Below, piece after piece: positions 8,113 to 14,103 of a DNA stretch of 22,012 bases (the stretch's first letter is position 1; the number at the start of each line of letters is the position of its first letter). The notes beneath the pieces are model-generated. The model saw nothing but the letters and a program-made list of their open reading frames with translations. It ran no database searches and had not been told where the DNA came from. Both the position numbers and the translations under genes were made by a program. The DNA is from JBEHYA01 sp048498415 (lineage in GTDB: Bacteria > Pseudomonadota > Alphaproteobacteria > UBA9219 > RGZA01), in contig JBEHYA010000025.1 of assembly GCA_048498415.1 (NCBI GenBank), positions 1 to 22,012 on the forward strand, written 5' to 3'.

Positions 8113-9062
8113 TCGGCCCATTTTTGAAAGCCGGTCTCATTTTTTCGTTTGTTATGGGTCTCGGCGTTCCCGCCTTCGCGCAGGAAAAAGCGGCTGATCC
8201 CGTTGCGCCCACAGCGCCGGCCGCTGATACCATCATTCCCGCGCAGAGTAATTTAAAAGCGCCGGATGTCAGCAACATCGCCTTCATCCAGAATCTCCGC
8301 CGCATCGGTGCCACGCTTTATTATATGGGCGAGAGCCTTGGCATGCACGGCTGGCTGGCGGTCAAGGATAAGCAGATGCAGGTCATCTATACGTCCACCG
8401 ATAACCGCGCGGTGATGATCGGCGCGCTCATCTCGCCGGATGGCGCGAATATTTCCCAGCAGCAAATTCTTCTCCTTGCCGGCAATCACCCTGAGATTAG
8501 CGAGATTTTAAAATCAGGGCAGGGCGCGACCATTCAGCTGGCCGCCCCGCGTGATGATGATGCCAAGCCCACACCCGCAGAACTCAACAGCAAAGACCCG
8601 CCCTCCGAACAGCTTTATGCGGCACTGGAAAAAGCCACGCAGATCAATTTCGGCAAACCCGAAGCGCCGCATTTATTCATGATCATGGATGTCTATTGCC
8701 AGTACTGCCAGGAAACCTGGAAGCTGCTGGCACCCTATGTGGATAGCGGCAAACTGCATATCACCATGATTCCCATTGGCGCTTTAGGTGCGCAGTCGAT
8801 GTCGGATGCCGCGAACTGGCTGGGCAAGGCTGATCCCTTGGATGCGTGGCGCAAGCATGTGGCGGGCGATGCCACCATTTTAAAGACCGGCACGCTGGAT
8901 CCCGTGAAGGAAAAAGCGGTTGCCGATAACACCGCGCTGGTGCGGAAATGGGGCGTGGAAAAAACGCCGTATTTTTTCTACCGCGGGCTTAACGGCAAGG
9001 TGCGCCTCGTGCTCGGCCAGCCGCAAAGCGTTCCCGACATGATCGCCGATATCGGAAAATAG
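8109..9062 (+). CDS. DsbC/DsbG/TrbB-like periplasmic disulfide isomerase
   Basis: Thioredoxin-fold protein expected to isomerise or form disulfides in exported proteins. A signal peptide ends at AFA (residue 24) before QEKAADP. Residues 60-150 resemble the N-terminal dimerisation part of DsbC/DsbG (MHGWLAVKDKQMQVIYTSTD). The redox centre is DVYCQYCQETW, Cys197 and Cys200, followed by a thioredoxin-like helix and VEKTPYFFYRGLNG, where TP is the usual cis-proline dipeptide. IncI plasmids carry a TrbB protein of this type in their transfer region, which supports a role in this system. It overlaps the transglycosylase gene by 4 bp and ends 11 bp before the small membrane protein. The Cys-rich exported proteins encoded at 2088-6471 are its most obvious candidate substrates (inference). 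Confidence 0.88.
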   Translation: MIGPFLKAGLIFSFVMGLGVPAFAQEKAADPVAPTAPAADTIIPAQSNLKAPDVSNIAFIQNLRRIGATLYYMGESLGMHGWLAVKDKQMQVIYTSTDNRAVMIGALISPDGANISQQQILLLAGNHPEISEILKSGQGATIQLAAPRDDDAKPTPAELNSKDPPSEQLYAALEKATQINFGKPEAPHLFMIMDVYCQYCQETWKLLAPYVDSGKLHITMIPIGALGAQSMSDAANWLGKADPLDAWRKHVAGDATILKTGTLDPVKEKAVADNTALVRKWGVEKTPYFFYRGLNGKVRLVLGQPQSVPDMIADIGK

Positions 9063-9073
9063 GAGAGGCTGAT

Positions 9074-9361
9074 ATGCCCAACATGCTCGATTTTTTCAAA
9101 GGCCCCCGGCAGCCGCAGCAACCGCGCGGCGTCTCCGTTTATTCCGCCGGCCCCATCGGCCGGCCGGGCACGCGCCCCAATATCCAGCAGGCCACGCCTG
9201 AACAGCTCTCACGCGCGGCTGCCATTTATGGCATGGGCGCGGCCATCTTCGCGGTGCTCACGGTTTATATTTTTATCCAGGGCATGTGGTTTACCGGCCT
9301 GATCATGATTGTGCCCACCTTCTGCCTGGCGGGTTTTTGCTGGTATTACATGAAGCCCTAA
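9074..9361 (+). CDS. small two-helix inner-membrane protein
   Basis: Not recognised; 95 residues. The first 45 residues are Pro/Gln/Arg-rich and polar; two transmembrane helices follow at about 49-68 and 72-92, with a short turn between them, leaving both ends on the same side of the membrane. The ribosome site AGGAG (9061-9065) has 8-bp spacing and supports the start. It closely follows the disulfide isomerase gene and precedes dotD by about 160 bp. Small membrane proteins are common in Dot/Icm and IncI loci (for example IcmT, IcmV, DotE and DotP), but I see no match to any of these. Confidence 0.7.
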   Translation: MPNMLDFFKGPRQPQQPRGVSVYSAGPIGRPGTRPNIQQATPEQLSRAAAIYGMGAAIFAVLTVYIFIQGMWFTGLIMIVPTFCLAGFCWYYMKP

Positions 9362-9445
9362 GCCGGCATGGGTGCGTAACGGGGCGCAGGAAGAGTCCGC
9401 CGCGCCACAGGCCAAAGTGATTCGGGGAAGCGGGGCCGGGGCTAC

Positions 9446-9475
9446 TTGTTTTCTGCCCCCAATCCCGCCCATAAT
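9446..9475 (+). promoter_or_regulatory. possible sigma-70 promoter ahead of dotD
   Basis: TTGTTT (9446-9451) and CATAAT (9470-9475) with an 18-bp spacer lie 49 bp ahead of dotD in the 162-bp gap. Plausible start of a dotDCB transcript; weak evidence. Confidence 0.35.
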
Positions 9476-9523
9476 TTTGAATCGGGCGAATCAGTCTGTT
9501 AACGATCGCAGGGCATACACGAA

Positions 9524-10051
9524 ATGGTGCGGCACTTCTCCATCCAAACATTCACTCTCGCTTTGGGCGCGTGCAGCCTTCTGCTGCTTGGCGCCTGCGC
9601 CGAGCCGGATCCTACGCCGGGCGCCATGCTGCCCGTGCAGGCCGCCGCGGTCGATCCCGATCCCACCGCTTTGCGTATTGCACAAGCTGCCGACCGTGCC
9701 ACGAATTCCCTGAACAAGCTCGCGCAGATCGAACAGTTCCGCACGCCCATGCCGGATGACGCCACGCTGGCCACGCCCGGCATGATGCGCACCACCAGTT
9801 TAACCTGGACGGGCCCGATCGATCAGGTCTCCCGCACGCTGGCTGAACTCGGGGGCATGCAATTCCGCATCGTCGGCAAGGAGCCGCCGCTGCCGCTCGT
9901 TGTCACCGTCGATGCGCATGAAAAACCCATTGGCGAAATTCTGCGCGACATCGGCTTTCAGGCCGGCCGCCGCGCCGATATCGTGCTGAACACCGCCACC
10001 AACACCATTGATTTGCGCTATGCCCCGACCGATGGCACTCAACCTTATTAA
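9524..10051 (+). CDS. dotD: DotD/TraH-like outer-membrane lipoprotein
   Basis: Lipoprotein of the type IVB core complex; in Legionella DotD and DotC bring DotH to the outer membrane. The N-terminus is a lipoprotein signal with lipobox LLGAC, lipidated Cys25. A low-complexity linker is followed by a C-terminal domain of about 85 residues (from TSLTWTGPIDQVSRTLAEL to NTIDLRYAP) resembling the N0 domain of secretins, as known for DotD. Length (175 residues) is normal. It is the first of four genes in the order dotD-dotC-dotB-icmT, equal to traH-I-J-K of IncI plasmids, which makes the assignment firm. Confidence 0.9.
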   Translation: MVRHFSIQTFTLALGACSLLLLGACAEPDPTPGAMLPVQAAAVDPDPTALRIAQAADRATNSLNKLAQIEQFRTPMPDDATLATPGMMRTTSLTWTGPIDQVSRTLAELGGMQFRIVGKEPPLPLVVTVDAHEKPIGEILRDIGFQAGRRADIVLNTATNTIDLRYAPTDGTQPY

Positions 10052-10904
10052 AACGCTGCGTTATGTATTGGTGCTCGGCGTGTTGGTGTGCGCTGGCGCC
10101 ATCGCACGCGCCGAAGAACCCGCGCCGCCCCCGCCATCGCCGCCGCCGCCAAGTCTCTCGCAAATTCAGGCGACCGTGCATGTGCAAAGCGAAGAAGACC
10201 AGGTGGCGAGTGCGGACGCCGCGAAAAGCAAAATCGGCGCGCAGATCCGCGATGATGCCTTGAAGGAAGCCGCCATGTCGTATGGCGCGCGTTCCGGTCT
10301 GGCGTGGCGCACCTTCCAGATTCAGCGCCGTCTGGCTGAACAAGAAGGCAATATGTCGCGCATTTTCAATTTCGGCCATCTGCTCATCGCTGCCCCCAGC
10401 GGCATGATGATTGAGCCCCCCGTGGTGACCGAAGCTTTAAAGGCGACGATTGTCGCCAATGGCGGGCAGAATGCTGCGGTGGCTGACCGCGTCTACCGCA
10501 TCAACCGCGCCGCGCGCATCGTGACGGCGCCGCGCGACTGGCGCGCATATTTAGAACGCGACTGGGGCAAGGTCGATCCGCCGCCGCAGATGCTGCAGCC
10601 AAAAAATGAAACCGAGCTTCACCAGTGGCAGAACACGCTTCTCATGGGCTGGAACGAAGGCGTACGGCAAGCCGATGATATTTTTCAGGCCGATCTGGAC
10701 CGTTTAAGCACGGATTTTCAGGGCATGGTGCGCTACCGCGAACTCTTGGCGCAGAACATGATCACGCCGCCCTATGCCGCCATGGATAACCGCGGCGTGA
10801 CGGGCGGCGGTAACGAGATGCGGATCGGCGACCGCGGTATGATGATCACGGCGCCCTCGCAGCTCAATCCAAAGAGTAACGGATGGACAACGACCCCACG
10901 CTAG
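10032..10904 (+). CDS. dotC: DotC/TraI(IncI)-like core-complex protein
   Basis: Periplasmic/outer-membrane component of the type IVB core complex. After a Pro-rich segment, the body carries the family's recognisable YGARSGLAWRTFQIQR block, LLIAAPSGMMIEPPVV, and ARIVTAPRDWRAYLERDW. The start at 10032 gives a normal signal peptide (LIKTLRYVLVLGVLVCAGA, cleavage after ARA) and a 20-bp overlap with dotD; in-frame ATGs at 10008 and 10020 are alternatives, and none has a good Shine-Dalgarno. Unlike Legionella DotC, no lipobox is apparent: the only cysteine in the signal region follows V-L-V rather than a small residue. It overlaps dotB by 22 bp. Confidence 0.9.
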   Translation: MALNLIKTLRYVLVLGVLVCAGAIARAEEPAPPPPSPPPPSLSQIQATVHVQSEEDQVASADAAKSKIGAQIRDDALKEAAMSYGARSGLAWRTFQIQRRLAEQEGNMSRIFNFGHLLIAAPSGMMIEPPVVTEALKATIVANGGQNAAVADRVYRINRAARIVTAPRDWRAYLERDWGKVDPPPQMLQPKNETELHQWQNTLLMGWNEGVRQADDIFQADLDRLSTDFQGMVRYRELLAQNMITPPYAAMDNRGVTGGGNEMRIGDRGMMITAPSQLNPKSNGWTTTPR

Positions 10905-12064
10905 ATCCGGCCGCGCTCGTGCCGGTGGAAAACGCCGCGCAGGATATGTGGCCGGACGAGCCGCCGCGCATTCGCCTTGAAATGGTCGATGACATGATTT
11001 TGTGGTGCGTCATGCAGCGCGCCAGCGACATCACCATTCAATCCGACCGCCAGACCTATATTGAAGTGGATGGCAAACTTCATCCCATCACCCGCCGCTC
11101 GATTGATAGCGCCGACATCGCCGCGTTCGTCACCAAAATGTACGGCATGGACGCGATGGCTGCGCTCACGGCCGGTAAAGACCTTGATCTCAGCTACGAA
11201 ATCAAGGTCGACCGCAACACGCGTTTTCGTTTCCGCGTGAACATCACGGCGATCATGAGCAAGGGCCGCGACGGTGTTTCGATTACCATGCGCGTCCTTC
11301 CCAACGTGCCGCCGCGCATGACGGATCTGGGCATTGAAAAAGAACTGATTGATGCCTGGGCGCCGCGCCAGGGCCTGGTGTTTGTCACGGGGCCCACGGG
11401 TTCCGGTAAAACCACGCTGCTGGCGGCTGGCACGCGCATGCTCATCGAGCGGCCGCAGGGCGCGGGTAAAATGCTTACCTACGAAGCGCCGATTGAATTC
11501 GTCTATGACCAGATCGTGGGCCCGCATAGCGTGATCGCGCAAAGCGAAATCCCGCGCAACCTGCCCACCTTTGCGGCGGGCGTGCGCAACGCGCTGCGCC
11601 GCAAGCCTAATATTATTCTGGTGGGTGAAGCGCGCGACCGCGAAACCGTGAGCGCCGCGATTGAAGCGGGCCAGACCGGCCATCTGGTTTACGCTACCAC
11701 GCACACGATTGGCGTAGCCGCCACCGTGCGCCGGTTGGTCAGCACTTTCGATCCCGGCGAACGTACCGAGCGCGCCTTCGCGTTGATGGAAACCATGCGC
11801 CTCATTGTCACGCAAGCGCTGGTACCACGCGTGGGCGGCGGGCGTGTGGCGGTTCGCGAATACATGATTTTCGATGACCACATCCGCGAGCATCTGCTCG
11901 AGACGCCGCTGGAGCAGTGGACGAACGAGACGCAGAACCTTCTCGAGAAATACGGCCGCACCATGCAGAAATCGGCGAATGAAGCCTATGCCATGGAACA
12001 GATCGACCGCCGCCACTATTTAATGCTCAGCAAAGGCTTTGGCGAAGAAACCGATAACGCGTAA
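10883..12064 (+). CDS. dotB: DotB/TraJ(IncI)-like secretion ATPase
   Basis: Hexameric PilT/VirB11-family ATPase that powers type IVB secretion from the cytoplasmic face of the inner membrane. Motifs are intact and in order: Walker A GPTGSGKTT (170-178, Lys176), Asp box near GKMLTYEAPIEF, Walker B IILVGEARD (about 244-252), and His box HLVYATTHT (about 267-275). Length 393 residues matches Legionella DotB (about 377). The start overlaps dotC by 22 bp, indicating coupling. The downstream gap contains a paired-hairpin repeat that separates it from icmT. Confidence 0.95.
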   Translation: MDNDPTLDPAALVPVENAAQDMWPDEPPRIRLEMVDDMILWCVMQRASDITIQSDRQTYIEVDGKLHPITRRSIDSADIAAFVTKMYGMDAMAALTAGKDLDLSYEIKVDRNTRFRFRVNITAIMSKGRDGVSITMRVLPNVPPRMTDLGIEKELIDAWAPRQGLVFVTGPTGSGKTTLLAAGTRMLIERPQGAGKMLTYEAPIEFVYDQIVGPHSVIAQSEIPRNLPTFAAGVRNALRRKPNIILVGEARDRETVSAAIEAGQTGHLVYATTHTIGVAATVRRLVSTFDPGERTERAFALMETMRLIVTQALVPRVGGGRVAVREYMIFDDHIREHLLETPLEQWTNETQNLLEKYGRTMQKSANEAYAMEQIDRRHYLMLSKGFGEETDNA

Positions 12065-12079
12065 GACCAAACGCTTCCA

Positions 12080-12174
12080 CGTCATCCCCGCGAAGGCGGG
12101 GATCCACGATAGGCCATTAAACAAAGCCTTCGTTATGTCGCCTGCCGTGGATGCCCGCCTTCGCGGGCATGACG
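12080..12174. repeat. paired-hairpin palindromic repeat (REP/RPE-like)
   Basis: Two 29-bp arms (12080-12108 and 12146-12174) are inverted copies, 27/29 identical. Each arm itself folds into a perfect 8-bp stem with a 4-nt loop: ATCCCCGC-GAAG-GCGGGGAT on the left (12084-12103) and ATGCCCGC-CTTC-GCGGGCAT on the right (12151-12170). The only two mismatches between the arms fall at the two sides of one base pair (C:G in one, G:C in the other), so pairing is kept. The GTCATCCCCGCGAAGG-type core is a common intergenic repeat in alphaproteobacteria. No second copy was seen in this window. It may also act as an attenuator or mRNA 3' end stabiliser for dotB. Confidence 0.9.
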
Positions 12175-12262
12175 TATGATTTGTGAGAACGCCTAAAGAT
12201 TACTAGAAAATTAAGCTTTAGCTTTTAGTCTTTCAGTCTTCAGCACGTTTTTCAGGCAGCAC

Positions 12263-12727
12263 ATGGATACCCATTGGCGAAATAGCATGAAACCGGTGCG
12301 CTTCTTCTTCATGGATGCGCGCGCGGCGGTGCCATTTGTGTTCTGCCTTTTGCACCTGCGCTGGTACACGCTGGTCATCGCCTTCATCACAACGCTCATT
12401 TTTTACGCACTTGAGATGCGGGGGCTTAACTTTGTCGCGGCGCTCCGTGCGCTTCGTGTCTGGATCACGACCCGCAAACGCCCGAACATTAAGCAAAGCG
12501 ACCGTACGCGCCTGACAGATTATACTTTTGAACCACTTCCCGAGGATATGCAGAATGCCGCGCCGCCGCCGGTAACGAATAAGGCGGGCATAAAGACGGC
12601 CGCATCCACGCGCCCCGGCGCCGCTTCACCGACGCGGACAGGGGCGCAGGCCGCAGCGAATCACTCCGGTCAACGCAAGGCGGCGAAAACAGTTCGCCCG
12701 GCTGCCGCACCACCGAAGAAAAATTAA
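12263..12727 (+). CDS. icmT: IcmT/TraK(IncI)-like membrane protein with long C-terminal tail
   Basis: Small inner-membrane component of the Dot/Icm system. The first 85 residues have the recognisable family pattern: HWRNSMKPVRFFFMDARAA, then a hydrophobic stretch (VPFVFCLLHLRWYTLVIAF) and FYALEMRGLNF followed by ALRALR. Legionella IcmT is only about 86 residues; here 154 residues are encoded, and the extra portion (from about residue 90) is an Ala/Pro/Thr/Lys-rich, positively charged tail without predicted fold. The ribosome site is weak. Position right after dotB matches traJ-traK of IncI plasmids. Identity is confident; the tail's role is unknown. Confidence 0.88.
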   Translation: MDTHWRNSMKPVRFFFMDARAAVPFVFCLLHLRWYTLVIAFITTLIFYALEMRGLNFVAALRALRVWITTRKRPNIKQSDRTRLTDYTFEPLPEDMQNAAPPPVTNKAGIKTAASTRPGAASPTRTGAQAAANHSGQRKAAKTVRPAAAPPKKN

Positions 12728-12927
12728 CCTTGCGGTAATGTTTGGCTTGTTTTCGTATATTCTTGTTGCAAATCAAGCACATTATTGTTTCACTTTGCCC
12801 GCATAAATAGCTAAGTGTTTGGCGGTATCTGCGCCAGCCCGTAGGATGACGCACGCGAGACGAGTAGCGCGACCGATCCTTCGGGATTGTGGATAAGATT
12901 TTTGCTCTGGTTGAGGCAGGGTTAGAC
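12728..12927. promoter_or_regulatory. intergenic leader of the pilus operon
   Basis: A 200-bp gap between icmT and the pilus genes. The first 90 bp are AT-rich (several TTGTTT-like and TATATT-like elements around 12745-12810) and probably hold the promoter, though no well-spaced -35/-10 pair is convincing. Downstream, CGATCC-TTCG-GGATTG (12874-12889) forms a 6-bp stem capped by a UUCG tetraloop, about 38 nt before the start codon. Confidence 0.4.
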
Positions 12928-14055
12928 ATGAAACAGATTAATTTCGGCAAGCATTCGCGCTCCATTTCCTCTCTCTTCGTTGTCACCTTGGCAACCCTCG
13001 CAGCTTCCACTGCGCATGCCGATGTCGATCCGATGCAGAACATGAATGTGCGTCAGGTTCAGCCCATCGCGATGACGTCGCAAAACAATCCGCAGGCCCC
13101 GATGCCGCAGCAGCAGGGCTACTACGCGCCGGCGGGTTACCAGGTTATTCAGCAGGCGCCCGTGATCATTCAGGGCAACGCGCCGCAGGGTTCCGCCCCG
13201 CAGTATCAGCCGCAGCAACCGCAGCAGGCCCCGCAATACCAGCCGCAGACTTCCGCGCCCACGCCGGCTACCGTGCCGAGCATGGCGGCCGAACCCGTCG
13301 TGGAAGGTTTCGCCGATCAGGTGCCGCTCACCGTGGCGCTTCAGCAAATCCTGCCGCAGGGCTATGGCTATACGTTAGGTGATGGCGTTAATCCGGGTCA
13401 GCTGGTCAGCTGGCGCGGCGGCCGTCCGTGGAACCAGGTGCTGGGCGATGCGCTTGGCGGTTCCGGTCTCAATTATAATGTGAACAACCGTCTGGTGATG
13501 GTCGGCTCCAATATGGCCGCGCCCACCGTGATCGCAGGCAACCAGCAAGCTCCGCAGGCCGCGATGCAGCCGATGCCGCAGCAATTGCCACCGCCGCCCG
13601 CGCCCGCCTATCAGGCGCCGCAAGCCATGCCGCAGCCCATCGTGCCGCAGCCGCAGCCCATGGTTGAACAATACGCCCCGCCGCCGGCCCCGATGGCCGA
13701 TGTGCCGCAGGCCGCCACCACCGATCAGGGCCTGCCCATTCCGCAGCCCTTGCAAATTGAAAACCCCGCCATCTTCACCCCGCAGGTATGGGAAGCGCGC
13801 CCCGGCCAGACCTTGCGCCAAATTCTGCAGGACTGGTGTGGCCGCGTGGGCGTCGAGCTCAACTGGGCCGCGGAATATGATTATCCCGTCATGGCCACTG
13901 CCAGCGTGACCGGCACGTTCGAAGAAGCGGTGCGTACGCTGCTCAGCGGCTTCGATGCCGCGCAGCCAACGCCGCGCGCGCGCCTGCACTATAACCCCGC
14001 CGCGGGTCAGTCCATTTTGATTGTTGAAGCCTCGGGTAATCACTACGGCGACTAA
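12928..14055 (+). CDS. pilL: PilL/TcpQ-like periplasmic pilus-secretin partner
   Basis: Exported 375-residue protein likely to assist the type IVb pilus secretin. The start at 12928 follows a GAGG-containing leader and gives a clean signal peptide (SLFVVTLATLAASTAHA before DVDP); an upstream in-frame GTG at 12889 would put 13 polar residues ahead of it. After a Pro/Gln-rich linker (repeated PQYQPQ-type units) comes a small alpha/beta domain at about 119-195 (PLTVALQQILPQGYGYTL, then LVSWRGGRPWNQVLGDAL), a second Pro/Gln linker, and a related domain at about 287-375 (WEARPGQTLRQILQDWC, YPVMATASVTGTFEEAV) that looks like the TcpQ C-terminal domain. First gene of the pilus operon; followed by pilN as in R64, where pilM normally lies between. 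Confidence 0.7.
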   Translation: MKQINFGKHSRSISSLFVVTLATLAASTAHADVDPMQNMNVRQVQPIAMTSQNNPQAPMPQQQGYYAPAGYQVIQQAPVIIQGNAPQGSAPQYQPQQPQQAPQYQPQTSAPTPATVPSMAAEPVVEGFADQVPLTVALQQILPQGYGYTLGDGVNPGQLVSWRGGRPWNQVLGDALGGSGLNYNVNNRLVMVGSNMAAPTVIAGNQQAPQAAMQPMPQQLPPPPAPAYQAPQAMPQPIVPQPQPMVEQYAPPPAPMADVPQAATTDQGLPIPQPLQIENPAIFTPQVWEARPGQTLRQILQDWCGRVGVELNWAAEYDYPVMATASVTGTFEEAVRTLLSGFDAAQPTPRARLHYNPAAGQSILIVEASGNHYGD

Positions 14056-14103
14056 TACATGAGCCGGTTCTCTACGTTTTTCTCTGTGACAGGATTTGTT
14101 AGC

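Noticed and set aside
9430..9470. Possible terminator hairpin (GGGGC with GCCCC) after the small membrane protein
   Set aside because: Only 5 bp of stem with a 12-nt loop and no T-run after it.
10901..12016. Long open frame on the - strand opposite dotB
   Set aside because: dotB has intact ATPase motifs over the same stretch. The antisense frame is His/Arg/Ala-rich without a recognisable domain, as expected from GC-rich codon bias.
12190..12250. Repeated AGCTTT/AGTCTT-like units ahead of icmT
   Set aside because: Short, imperfect and pyrimidine-rich; no regular period, so not a convincing repeat array or CRISPR.
13190..13700. Pro/Gln repeat units as a DNA tandem repeat
   Set aside because: The repetition is at protein level (linker composition) with varied spacing and codons, not an exact DNA tandem array.
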